The notes beneath the pieces are model-generated. The model was not told the DNA's origin, did no database searches, and was given only the letters and a program-made list of their open reading frames with translations. The translations under genes were made by a program, and so were the position numbers. A stretch of DNA of 54,983 nt, taken from positions 1 through 54,983 of the forward strand of contig DYEF01000066.1 in assembly GCA_020725805.1 (NCBI GenBank), read 5' to 3'. Shown in pieces: positions 18,501-27,617 of this stretch. Each line of letters begins with the position of its first letter. The stretch's first letter is position 1. This stretch comes from Bdellovibrio sp. Lineage in GTDB: Bacteria > Myxococcota > SpSt-1050.

Positions 18501-18606
18501 TGATAAGGGATTGCCTGAGTCTGTCAGAGTAAGCGGAAATCATAACCCGTAGAATATAATTCATCGCAACCCAATAATCAAGCAAAGCATTTTTTATTTT
18601 TGACAA
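15556..18606 (-). CDS. DUF4175-like membrane-anchored coiled-coil protein
   Basis: A large protein of 1016 residues. Three hydrophobic helices lie near residues 50-70, 84-106 and 172-190. They are followed by an Ig-like beta region (~230-440) with 'SYSASDDFGVSRI' and 'ALEAEDNDTVSGPK', sequences typical of the DUF4175 family. From ~480 to the end it is almost wholly coiled-coil, with heptad Leu/Ile and dense Lys/Glu. The arrangement suggests an inner-membrane protein with a periplasmic beta domain and a long helical part. Function is unknown in the family. It is cotranscribed with the peptidase gene (4-bp overlap). Its start codon lies inside the promoter of the divergent tRNA-Thr. Confidence 0.82.
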   Translation of the reverse strand: MSKIKNALLDYWVAMNYILRVMISAYSDRLRQSLIRITDRLNAFRNILILRNLLFIGLFVLSVFFLSVLTAVFSEVSATYFIRYPGYFAVFSLLAVLLYTVFMMFYYSGRRLFRIVKPYNEVMYSHLLSAYELFLEKNRAYSAELISDYAKKTEESLLIFGKTGLVFSKRVRSILYGFLIFNFILITVSAFNYREIRNMIVFSRPQMTEKAGILIDIGKIRKEYYYPSYTGLERIIKYDDKRVLEGLKGTVVRLRVDNKINADYARIIYGSNRLDMKKDGLYFDGEVGLNESSFLRIDFFKSGLRYSSPEYKIRILSDENPEIYLSGPENILRGSADSKADKRISLSYSASDDFGVSRINIVVALTDGKEKSFRIQEVVPPQKELNGEYLWDYAELSKYVQGELMFALEAEDNDTVSGPKKNRTRFYKIIIPSNSQHFVKDITALKELRTGMLHHLALNLTYTDILKYAQRRPETELKKEVFAKVGEFVERRNKKDTVSMELQRIINEYKYHSSLIRPTLKRITGKENEKPPRQFMQIISDETKMLEKNILVLQDIIDEVVYSMLSALSSAIAELRNELKSLLKKYDETKDDELRVRIMAVLDLLEKSLKEYRDIQSELTKSFSDVNINKEALKNLSQNADDLYKSLGELKENLAQDEMGKFRKRLDELDSMISEIQNDFSGMLSNLSSEKYKELMDSLESMSSDIDKITDEERGISSELAKLEADIRKRYYEALKNLLDKRIKEIIEMIERLDSDITRDAHIIKKKSKDMGEYEAAVEGQSLLRKLPDMLKNYQIFEAFSISRQVVSKMEWIKNIATMFTDDAVYKKKATEFYRSSSDIRDKIKEIVDGSKQTLSAEEKKRLDKTLSRQEKNQKAMEELVSKSQKLFSEFGNSFEKFNNDINAAKNSMGLSSSSMKNGDVPVARSNADDSISKLDDAKREISKMKSRRSKMMAQGEEEEGEGEKKKFRTAEVKMPRKEDFRPKERLREEILKALQEDEVKGYEEFIRRYYEEIIK

Positions 18607-18628
18607 TGAAAATAAAATACTCTATTAA
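18600..18628 (+). promoter_or_regulatory. Promoter of tRNA-Thr
   Basis: TTGACA at 18600-18605, a 17-bp spacer and TATTAA at 18623-18628 (four of six). The tRNA begins at 18640, about 11 nt beyond the -10 box, as expected for a short tRNA leader. The -35 box overlaps the first codons of the divergent DUF4175-like gene. Confidence 0.65.
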
Positions 18629-18639
18629 ATAGAGCCCGT

Positions 18640-20026
<1,387 letters not shown>

Positions 20027-20030
<4 letters not shown>

Positions 20031-20737
20031 ATAAACTGAAGACTCTTAAAGGTTACGTTAAGTCTGAATCTCAGATATCTCTCAAGGAGAAAAATACCCT
20101 GTCTTATGACATTATCCGGAAAAGTACCGGTTTCAGGTTCGTCAGAAAGCATAAATCTGTAAAGATTATGCGAGATACTCTCCCCCCTGCCATCCTTTTT
20201 CATACATTCATTGCACAATACCCCGCCCTTGAAATAATTGAAGAGTATCCTTCTGCCCCCGATATTCCCCTGACAGACCGCACAATTTATGAACTCAGGA
20301 AATTCTCCTGTATCTATCATCGAAGATTTCAAAAAGCTGTACACAAGGCTTATATTTCCCTGTTCGAAAAGATGCTCAAGACTGAATCTGAGCCTGTAAA
20401 ATGCCGTCTCGTCCGGATTGTTCAGGGTATAGAGCCTCGAGGCAATCTCGGTAAAAGAGGAAGCCGCAATAAAAGGATTCAGACCCGAAAAGGCGGTTTC
20501 ATTCTCGTTCAGGAGAGTACTCTCGTTCAGGATATACGAATCTCCCTTTCTGTCAGCCGAAAACTCGAGGAGCGAAAATATATTTAGACCCCCTGTAAAT
20601 CTCCTCTTACTCTTCTTTGCATTTGGCCCTATGGCATATATATGGCCGAACCTGTCGGTCGAGAGAAGCACTTTTATATCTGCCTCCTTGTAATCTCTTT
20701 TGTCGATAACTATTGCCTGACCAATAATAGTTCTCAT
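20027..20737 (-). CDS. recO: DNA repair protein RecO
   Basis: RecO loads RecA onto gapped DNA with RecF/RecR. The N-terminal OB-fold begins 'AIVIDKRDYKEADIKVLL', and the middle is helical. A zinc-finger-like group has 'CAVCQG' and, later, 'CNECMK', four cysteines as in many RecO proteins. ATG 20737 gives 236 aa, a normal length; the in-frame residues upstream do not match the family. It is followed directly by the radical SAM gene. Confidence 0.9.
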
Positions 20738-20890
20738 AAAGACTAATCTTAAATCAATATTTACTTCAAGCAAGAAAATAGTTTATGTATAATACTAAGA
20801 GAAAATATTCAATGGAAGGTCAATATTTTGTTATTGAATATGATTATCGTACGAAATTCATAGAAGTATTTTGGGAAAAGAACCTGAGCT

Positions 20891-22582
20891 TTACTCTATC
20901 GTACTGCACGAACAACCTTCCCCTTCCTTTTTCTCCTTTATTCTGGTTTCATTACCGGAATTTGTATCCTCTGCTGCTATATCATATCCCGTATCAGCAA
21001 TAGAGGTATCCTTTACGGATACATCTGACTCTGCATCGGCAAATGCATCATCTGGGATATCCGTTGTATCTCTGCCTGTATCTGCCACAACATCTTCATA
21101 AATATCATCTGATATATCCTCCGCTATGTCCGGTATATCTTCTGTTGTGTCATTGAAGATTTCGTATCCTGTATCTTCTATCTGCTTTTTGTTAAATATG
21201 GCTTCACAGCTTTTATGCCCGTCCATTGTAATCTGGCAGCTCTGGTTACTCACGCAAGCCGCACAATCGCCGCCCCAACCTCCAAATACAGAGTCATTAT
21301 CTGCTGTTGCAATAATATTTACCTGAGATAATACAGAAAATGAATCAGAGCAATCTGAGCCGCATTCAATTCCGGCCGGGATGCTGCTTACAACCCCAGT
21401 CCCCGAACCTGTCTTTGATACAGCAATAATTCTAAATCTTCCTGCACGGATTGGCAGAAGACCATTTTCAGCGGGATAATCCTTACCACTATCATGAATT
21501 ACGCCACTTTTTAAATGAACTACCAACCCATAGTTACTCCGTTCTACATTAGTAGTAGATGAGCTGTAAGATAAATTGTTGTCAATCCCGTAGAAAAAAT
21601 GACCTGACGATAGTGCAGGATTGGTTTTACTGATATCCATCAGACTTCTGAATTCATTGATGTTCGGGAGTCGCCAGTCCCCCGCCTTCGAACCATCAGT
21701 GAGATCACACTGGCCGCTCGAAAGATTACTAACCAGAGCAAATGAATTATCCCACAAATGTGCACCAAAGCAATTGGCATTTTTCAGCCAGACAATCCCC
21801 GTCAGCTTGTCTATCAAAGTTCCGTTACCATTATCTTCAAAACGGGGAACCGGCCAGGATACACCCATCTGTAAATCTCCGTCATCACCCTTGGCATATG
21901 ATGTGGTTTGCCCTGTTTTGGGAATATTTATAGGATATTTTGGGTCATAAGTTCCGTTCTGCCCCGAACGAACAGCCCATACAAAATAACTCATACCTTT
22001 ATTATAAAAATAATCTGTGCCATTCCACGGAGCAAACGTCCATGCTGTGTTTGTATCATGGGCACTGGTATTTGATGTCCAGTAACGTTGATAGGGATTC
22101 ACATTTTGAAAACCCTGCGAATTCAACCAGTCTGCCAGACTGGCACAGGAAGTATTTCCGCAAAGCTCCTGATTATAACCCCAGTGAACAATACTCTCAT
22201 ATTCATTAACATTCGGAAGCCGCCAGTCCCCTGCCTTTGAGCCATCCGTTAATCCACACTGACCATCCTGAAGATTATTGACCAGATCTAAAGCGTTGGA
22301 CCAGTTCTGCATGCTAAAGCAGTTTGCATTCTTAAGCCATATCAGACCGGTAAGACTATCCAATACAGTGCCGTCATTATTATCCACAAAACGTGAACCG
22401 GACCAGTCGAAACCTGTCTGAAATTCACCGTCCTGCCCTGTACCTGTACATATAATCTCACTACCCGATTTATCATAGCATCTGGTCTGTCCCGTCTTCG
22501 GGAGTTCAATAACATCTGACCAGCCGGCAGTAAAAAGATTCAGAATCACAATTGCAAATACCAGAATGTTTCTTTTGTTCAT
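20891..22582 (-). CDS. Secreted DUF1566 (Lcl C-terminal) repeat protein with Asp-rich tail
   Basis: A signal peptide (~1-22) is followed by two DUF1566-type domains. Both share 'LTGLIWLKNANCF'-like text, 'QCGLTDGSKAGDWRLPN-NE' and a framing 'PKTGQT'. Next comes a short InlB-type bacterial repeat ('GTGVVSSIPAGIECGSDC', 'ADNDSVFGGWGGDCA'). A ~75-residue low-complexity tail of Asp/Thr/Glu then ends in 'EGCSCSTIE'. This is a surface or secreted adhesin-like design common in delta-lineage bacteria. GGAGG lies 6 nt before the ATG. A promoter candidate at 22833-22861 implies a ~240-nt leader. The end lacks the hydrophobic helix expected of a MYXO-CTERM signal. Confidence 0.85.
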   Translation of the reverse strand: MNKRNILVFAIVILNLFTAGWSDVIELPKTGQTRCYDKSGSEIICTGTGQDGEFQTGFDWSGSRFVDNNDGTVLDSLTGLIWLKNANCFSMQNWSNALDLVNNLQDGQCGLTDGSKAGDWRLPNVNEYESIVHWGYNQELCGNTSCASLADWLNSQGFQNVNPYQRYWTSNTSAHDTNTAWTFAPWNGTDYFYNKGMSYFVWAVRSGQNGTYDPKYPINIPKTGQTTSYAKGDDGDLQMGVSWPVPRFEDNGNGTLIDKLTGIVWLKNANCFGAHLWDNSFALVSNLSSGQCDLTDGSKAGDWRLPNINEFRSLMDISKTNPALSSGHFFYGIDNNLSYSSSTTNVERSNYGLVVHLKSGVIHDSGKDYPAENGLLPIRAGRFRIIAVSKTGSGTGVVSSIPAGIECGSDCSDSFSVLSQVNIIATADNDSVFGGWGGDCAACVSNQSCQITMDGHKSCEAIFNKKQIEDTGYEIFNDTTEDIPDIAEDISDDIYEDVVADTGRDTTDIPDDAFADAESDVSVKDTSIADTGYDIAAEDTNSGNETRIKEKKEGEGCSCSTIE

Positions 22583-22975
22583 AATATCCTCCTTATGTTA
22601 CTAACAAACCCAGAAACATACACCATCTGTGAAATTCCCACTTTCTACATATTGTTTTCCCTTCTCATTACTACCCGATGAAAATTGCAGACCAGAGAAG
22701 ACTAATCCGAACACCTTAATGAAATTCGGACATATAGCATTTTTAAAATACGTGAATATCAAAACATAGAACCTGCAAAAACATATGTTGCTTTCCTGCT
22801 TATCATTAGGAATCTTTATTTATAATGAGAACATTTTATATAATTTGTGATGTTTTGTCAAACAGCGTTACGATTTTTCAAATAACACATCAGAAATAAA
22901 GGCAAAAATTAATGTTATTTTATTTACTTATTCTCCTCTTTTATATAGATTTGATAAAGCATTCCGGAGGCAAGT
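22583..22975. other. Intergenic region between divergent secreted-protein genes
   Basis: These 393 bases, strongly AT-rich, separate the DUF1566 gene (minus) from the ceramidase-like gene (plus). They contain a minus-strand promoter candidate (22833-22861) and a 6-bp inverted repeat TCCGAA/TTCGGA (22706-22711, 22725-22730) that would lie in the long leader. A TGTTT/AAACA hairpin also overlaps the -35 box. No clear plus-strand promoter and no ORF with coding character is seen. Confidence 0.5.
22833..22861 (-). promoter_or_regulatory. Sigma70-type promoter candidate for the DUF1566 gene
   Basis: On the minus strand, TTGACA (22861-22856), a 17-bp spacer and TAAAAT (22838-22833, five of six). 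It would start transcription ~245 nt before the ATG at 22582, leaving an unusually long leader for this compact genome. Confidence 0.6.
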
Positions 22976-24337
22976 ATGAAAAGGTCGTTTATCATAATTA
23001 TTCTTCTCCCGCTTCTGCTCTCGTTCTGTGTACCCTGGGATTTCAGGCTCGAACCGAAGTGGCAGACGGATATATATCAGGGGAGTACGGCATTCGACAG
23101 AGCCATTAAGAGAATCAAGGCACAGAATAAAAATATTCTCTACGCCGGCGCATCAAAGGTTGACATAACTCCCCCGAAACGCAAGTGGGTCTATATGGCG
23201 GGCTATAATATTGGCAGAAGAAGCACCGGTGTTCTGGATCCAATCTATGCCAGATGTGCATTTGTAAGCAACGGCAACGAGTCTGTTCTGTTTATATCGC
23301 TGGACCTGATAGGTTACTTCTACGACGACATAAAAGAAGTAAGGGAGATGATTTCAAAGGATGAGAATCTTTCGAAGAAGATTATAATATCGAGCATTCA
23401 CAATCACGAAGGTCCGGATACTATGGGGCTCTGGGGACCCGGCCCGTTTTCAATATTTCCTGTCAGAAACGGCAGAGACCCCGTATACGACAGATGGCTC
23501 AAGGAGAAGATTGCTGTCTGTGCATCCGAAGCTGCCGGCAATGCAAGACCTGCTGGTCTGAAATTTGCAAAGACCGATGTGCCGGAAGGGTATCAGGAGA
23601 ACATAAGAAAGGAAGGATACAAAGAGAATACAATGTACCTTATGAGGGCGGATGACATAACAGGGAAGAGTATATTTACACTTGCAAATTATCCCATACA
23701 TATTGAGGCTCTCGATGAGGAGAACCATCTGATATCAGCAGACATAGCAGGTGCAATGTATAAATATTATGAGCAGAATCAGGACGGTGTTCTGCTCTTT
23801 ACGCAGGGTTCTCTCGGCGGTATGGTGGTCCCGAGAATTTCCAAATGGGCGAAACAAAGCGAAAAGAGAAAATTCAAGGATATAGTAGGCACTCAGCTTG
23901 CCATATCGGCACTAAAAGGTCTTGAAACAAATTCCGTATCTGCAAAGGAGATAGTAATAATCGAACACAGATTCAGACAACTCAGTCTGCCTGTGGAGAA
24001 TCCCGATTTCGAACTCGCCCACAAACTCGGCATACTCAGAAGAGAGATAGTAAACAAATCGCTTCCCACCGAGATTCATTACATCAGAATAGGCGAGGCC
24101 GTATTCGTAACTATCCCGGGCGAATCGCTGCCGGAACTTGGATTCGAAATAAACAAGATTATCCCGTCAGACTACAAGTTCAAGATCAATTTAGGAATGG
24201 ATGAGATCGGGTATATCCTCCCGGCGTCTTACTGGACAGACCCTCTTTATGACTATGAAAAATCGATGTCACTCGGGCCAAAGACCGCCGGAATCATTTA
24301 TGACACAATCAAAGAACTGATCGAGAATAAAAAATAA
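22976..24337 (+). CDS. Neutral/alkaline ceramidase-like exported protein
   Basis: A hydrophobic N-terminus (residues 1-18, Cys18 in LSFC, a weak lipobox) indicates export. The body matches the N-terminal domain of neutral ceramidase-like proteins: 'AGASKVDITPP' at the start of the fold, 'CAFVSNGNESVLFISLDL', 'ISSIHNHEGPD' with the His-x-His zinc pair, 'NYPIH' and 'TQGSLGG'. Ceramidases hydrolyse amide-linked lipids. Proteins of this shorter class (453 aa) in Proteobacteria are mostly uncharacterised, so the substrate is open. GGAGG precedes the ATG. A Nudix gene follows 10 bp later and probably shares the transcript. Confidence 0.85.
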   Translation: MKRSFIIIILLPLLLSFCVPWDFRLEPKWQTDIYQGSTAFDRAIKRIKAQNKNILYAGASKVDITPPKRKWVYMAGYNIGRRSTGVLDPIYARCAFVSNGNESVLFISLDLIGYFYDDIKEVREMISKDENLSKKIIISSIHNHEGPDTMGLWGPGPFSIFPVRNGRDPVYDRWLKEKIAVCASEAAGNARPAGLKFAKTDVPEGYQENIRKEGYKENTMYLMRADDITGKSIFTLANYPIHIEALDEENHLISADIAGAMYKYYEQNQDGVLLFTQGSLGGMVVPRISKWAKQSEKRKFKDIVGTQLAISALKGLETNSVSAKEIVIIEHRFRQLSLPVENPDFELAHKLGILRREIVNKSLPTEIHYIRIGEAVFVTIPGESLPELGFEINKIIPSDYKFKINLGMDEIGYILPASYWTDPLYDYEKSMSLGPKTAGIIYDTIKELIENKK

Positions 24338-24347
24338 AACCGGCAAA

Positions 24348-24926
24348 ATGATTCTCACAGAGAAGACATTTCTGAGATTAAAGGAGAAGCTCGGGAGAAG
24401 AGACAGAAGGGTAATATACCGCAAGGGATTCAGAAGTTCTGCCGTTGCGCTCATAAACAATTACTCGGACGGTGAATATCACCTCCTATTTACCCTGCGC
24501 TCAGACAAGGTAAAACACCATCAGGGGCAGATATCTTTTCCGGGCGGCGGAAGAGACAGAAACGAAAGACTTATTCAGTGTGCAATCCGTGAGACAAAGG
24601 AAGAACTTGGGATAGAATTATCAGCTGCTGAATCTCTGGGGAAGACAGATGATATCCTTACTATCTCAAAATTCCGTGTTACACCATTTGTCTTCTTTAC
24701 CGGCAGACGGGAGATACTGAAGGATATCTGCCCGAACGACGAAATCGCAGAGGTACTCAATATCCCTCTGAACTTCCTGCTGAACTGCAAACCACGGACA
24801 GAAGATATTCAGTACGGAAGACTAAAAATCAGACAATATTTCTACGATTACAAAGGTTACATTATCTGGGGCGCGACAGGTAGAATATTAAAGCAGTATC
24901 TGGACATATTATTCTTGTCACTCTGA
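24348..24926 (+). CDS. Nudix hydrolase, CoA-pyrophosphatase type
   Basis: The Nudix box is complete (G-x5-E-x7-RE-x2-EE-x-G) within residues ~67-88, ending in 'RETKEELGIEL'. Just before it, 'HHQGQISFPGG' is the hallmark of the UPF0035/CoA diphosphatase subgroup, which cleaves CoA to 4'-phosphopantetheine and 3',5'-ADP. The length of 192 aa fits. It is probably cotranscribed with the ceramidase-like gene. The exact substrate needs a biochemical test, but the subgroup call is good. Confidence 0.88.
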   Translation: MILTEKTFLRLKEKLGRRDRRVIYRKGFRSSAVALINNYSDGEYHLLFTLRSDKVKHHQGQISFPGGGRDRNERLIQCAIRETKEELGIELSAAESLGKTDDILTISKFRVTPFVFFTGRREILKDICPNDEIAEVLNIPLNFLLNCKPRTEDIQYGRLKIRQYFYDYKGYIIWGATGRILKQYLDILFLSL

Positions 24927-24933
24927 TTATATT

Positions 24934-25006
24934 GGTCCACAGTCCACAGTCGACAGTCCACAGATAGCATAGTTCTTTTGGTCCACGGGCCATAGTCGAC
25001 AGTCCA
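24934..25006. repeat. 27-bp direct repeats rich in AGTCCAC
   Basis: Two copies (24934-24960 and 24980-25006) start GGTCCAC and end AGTCGACAGTCCA, with three mismatches. Each is itself built of short 'AGTCCAC/AGTCGAC' units, and a further 'AAGTCCAA' follows the second. They lie between the Nudix gene stop and the manC promoter region. This may be a decayed simple repeat; no function is evident. Confidence 0.7.
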
Positions 25007-25158
25007 AAGTCCAAGGAAAGATTAGTGCTGAAGAACCAAAGTGATGATAATCATTTTTAACATATTTCCGGATATCTCCCGACTCTAATTTTACTTGATT
25101 TTATACAAGAATAAATTTAAATATGCACTGGTTGTAAATACTTTCAGGAGATACCTCA

Positions 25159-26232
25159 ATGAATAATTATTATGCGCTCGTAATGGCCGGCGGCTCCGGT
25201 ACACGTTTCTGGCCGCTGAGCAGAAAGAGACTTCCAAAGCAGTTTCTGAGTATCGACGGCAGGTCTGAATCTCTCATCAAAATGACACACAACAGACTGA
25301 AAAAGACCTTTGATACAAAAAATATCTTTTTTGTGGCAAATCCGGAGTACTCCTCTCTTATAAGCAGAGAAATAACCGATATCCCAGCTGCAAACATCAT
25401 TCTCGAACCGGTACCAAAGAATACCGCACCCGCAATCGGTCTCTCTGCCGCCATTATCTCCGGGAAGGACGAAGAGGCTGTTATTGCCGTTCTTCCCTCA
25501 GACCACTATATAAAAGATGAAGCCCTGTTCAGCAATGTCCTGAAGGCCGCCTATCAGGCCGCCAGAGAAGGAGATATAATTACCATCGGTATTACACCCG
25601 ACAGACCCGAAACCGGTTTCGGATATATACGCAAAGGCGCACTCATATCCAATATAGACGGTATAGATATCCACGGGGTCGAGGCATTTATAGAAAAACC
25701 CAACAGACAAAAGGCAATAGAATATCTTTCGACCGGCAGATATCTCTGGAACGCGGGTATATTTGTGTTCACCGCAAAGAAGATTCTCGAAGAGATGGGA
25801 AGACTTATGCCGCAGACACTCGACGCTATTCTCAGGGTGAGAGATATCATCGGCAAAGAACCCGGTAAGGCGAAAGAGATATTCTCTTCGATAGAGTCCA
25901 TTTCGATTGATTACGGAATAATGGAGAAGGTTTCGGGTATAAGGGTCATTCCGGCAGACCTCAAATGGAGTGACGTGGGTTCGTGGGGCGCCGTAAGGGA
26001 TATTCTGCAAAAGGACAATTACGGGAATGTAAATATCGGAGGTAACATCCTGATTGACTGTCAGGACTGTGTAGTCAGGTCAGAGAACAGGACAGTCGCT
26101 GTAATCGGTATGAATTCGGTTGCAGTGATTGCAACGGATGACGCCATCCTCGTAACCCCACTGGAGAAGTGTCAGGATGTCAAGAAGGTCGTCGACGAAC
26201 TGGACAGAACCGGCAAAAAAGGACTTGTCTGA
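25159..26232 (+). CDS. manC: Mannose-1-phosphate guanylyltransferase
   Basis: Makes GDP-mannose from mannose 1-phosphate and GTP for surface polysaccharides. The nucleotidyltransferase signature 'MAGGSGTRFWPLSRKRLPKQF' begins at residue 9. 'PKNTAPAIGLSA', 'PSDHYI', 'ETGFGYI', 'FIEKPN' and 'WNAGIFVF' are all family motifs. It is the short form (357 aa), without the phosphomannose isomerase domain found in longer AlgA/ManC proteins. A CAGGAGA box lies 9 nt before the ATG. A phosphohexomutase gene follows 14 bp later, giving the preceding step of the pathway. Confidence 0.93.
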   Translation: MNNYYALVMAGGSGTRFWPLSRKRLPKQFLSIDGRSESLIKMTHNRLKKTFDTKNIFFVANPEYSSLISREITDIPAANIILEPVPKNTAPAIGLSAAIISGKDEEAVIAVLPSDHYIKDEALFSNVLKAAYQAAREGDIITIGITPDRPETGFGYIRKGALISNIDGIDIHGVEAFIEKPNRQKAIEYLSTGRYLWNAGIFVFTAKKILEEMGRLMPQTLDAILRVRDIIGKEPGKAKEIFSSIESISIDYGIMEKVSGIRVIPADLKWSDVGSWGAVRDILQKDNYGNVNIGGNILIDCQDCVVRSENRTVAVIGMNSVAVIATDDAILVTPLEKCQDVKKVVDELDRTGKKGLV

Positions 26233-26246
26233 AGAAAGGAGATTAT

Positions 26247-27605
26247 ATGAATAAAGGTATTTTCAGGGAGTATGACATAAGGGGAATAGTCGAAAAGGAC
26301 CTGAAAGACGGTGATGTCTATACACTTTCGAGGGCTATCGGCACATATCTTGCCAATAACGGGGCAAAAAGACTGACTGTCGGAAGAGATTGCAGACCGT
26401 CATCCGACCACATATCTGAGATAATTATCAGGGGGTTATGTGAGTGTGGTCTTGATATAACGGATATAGGTATCGTACCAACCCCCGTTTTTTACTTCTC
26501 GCTCTTCGAACTGAATGCGGAAGGCGGTGTAATGATAACTGCAAGTCACAATCCCTCTGAATACAACGGATTCAAGGTGGCTTTAGGCAAGAGTACTATC
26601 TACGGGCAGGAGATACAGAAACTTTACGAGATTGCAGTATCAGGAAGATTTGTATCCGGAAACGGCAGTTCAAGAAAAGAGAGCGTAACAGAAAAGTATA
26701 TCAATTATGTCACAAACAACATAAAACTGGGGAACAGAAGATTCAGGGTTGCCGTCGACGGTGGAAACGGGACAGGGGGACCAGTTGCCATTGAGATACT
26801 CAAAAAAATGGGTATCGAATTCGAGTCTCTATACTGCGATATGGACGGCAGATTCCCGAACCACCATCCCGACCCCACACTCGTCGAGGCAATGCAGGAC
26901 CTTATTAAGGTCGTCAGGGAGAAGAACTGCGAGATCGGTGTCGGTTATGACGGAGATTCTGACAGAATCGGTGTTGTCGACAGAAACGGGAATATCGTCT
27001 GGGGAGACCAGCTGATGATAATCTTTGCCAAGGAGATACTGAAGGAGAAGCCAAAAGCCACATTTATTGCAGAGGTAAAGTGTTCCAAGATTCTCTACGA
27101 CGAAATAAGGAAGGCGGGAGGGAATCCCGTAATGTGGCGAACCGGTCACTCGCTGATAAAGGCAAAGATGAAAGAGGTCGGAGCGGAACTGGCCGGAGAG
27201 ATGAGCGGCCATATGTTCTTTGCAAACAGATATTTCGGTTATGACGATGCAATCTACTCCTCGATGAGGCTGATAGAACTGCTCTCAAAATCGGAAAAGA
27301 CCTTCGACCAGCTTATAGATGAAATTCCCAAAATGAAGTCCACGCCGGAAATAAGATTCGATATGCCGGATGAGAAGAAGTTTAAAATTGTCGATGTCCT
27401 GAAGGATTATTTCAGGTCTCAGAACTACTCTGTAATCGACATAGATGGTGTGAGAGTAACATTTCCCGACGGCTGGGGGCTGGTCAGGGCTTCTAACACA
27501 CAGCCGGCCCTCGTACTGCGGTTCGAGGCAGAGAACGAGAAGAGATTAAATGAAATAAAAGATATGTTTATGGACAAACTGAACGAATTCAAGAATAAGA
27601 TATAA
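26247..27605 (+). CDS. manB: Phosphomannomutase/phosphoglucomutase
   Basis: Interconverts hexose 6- and 1-phosphates, supplying mannose 1-phosphate to the enzyme encoded just upstream. The phosphoserine loop 'TASHNPSEYNGFK', the Mg-binding 'DGDSDR' and the sugar-specificity loop 'EMSGHMFF' are present. The phosphate-binding 'RASNTQPALVLRFE' is also seen. ATG 26247, preceded by AAAGGAG, gives 452 aa, usual for the AlgC group. Longer in-frame versions overlap manC in another frame. Confidence 0.94.
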   Translation: MNKGIFREYDIRGIVEKDLKDGDVYTLSRAIGTYLANNGAKRLTVGRDCRPSSDHISEIIIRGLCECGLDITDIGIVPTPVFYFSLFELNAEGGVMITASHNPSEYNGFKVALGKSTIYGQEIQKLYEIAVSGRFVSGNGSSRKESVTEKYINYVTNNIKLGNRRFRVAVDGGNGTGGPVAIEILKKMGIEFESLYCDMDGRFPNHHPDPTLVEAMQDLIKVVREKNCEIGVGYDGDSDRIGVVDRNGNIVWGDQLMIIFAKEILKEKPKATFIAEVKCSKILYDEIRKAGGNPVMWRTGHSLIKAKMKEVGAELAGEMSGHMFFANRYFGYDDAIYSSMRLIELLSKSEKTFDQLIDEIPKMKSTPEIRFDMPDEKKFKIVDVLKDYFRSQNYSVIDIDGVRVTFPDGWGLVRASNTQPALVLRFEAENEKRLNEIKDMFMDKLNEFKNKI

Positions 27606-27617
27606 CAGGGGTTTTCT

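Noticed and set aside
20805-20841. AT-rich 9-bp inverted repeat (ATATTCAAT/ATTGAATAT)
   Set aside because: The loop is 19 nt and the region is so AT-rich that a palindrome of this size is not surprising.
20785-21003. Small plus-strand ORF upstream of recO (72 aa)
   Set aside because: The first part lies in AT-rich intergenic DNA and the rest is antisense to the DUF1566 tail; the frame has no start signal and no family resemblance.
24934-25006. CRISPR-like array
   Set aside because: Only two imperfect copies, no unique spacers of equal length, no cas genes.
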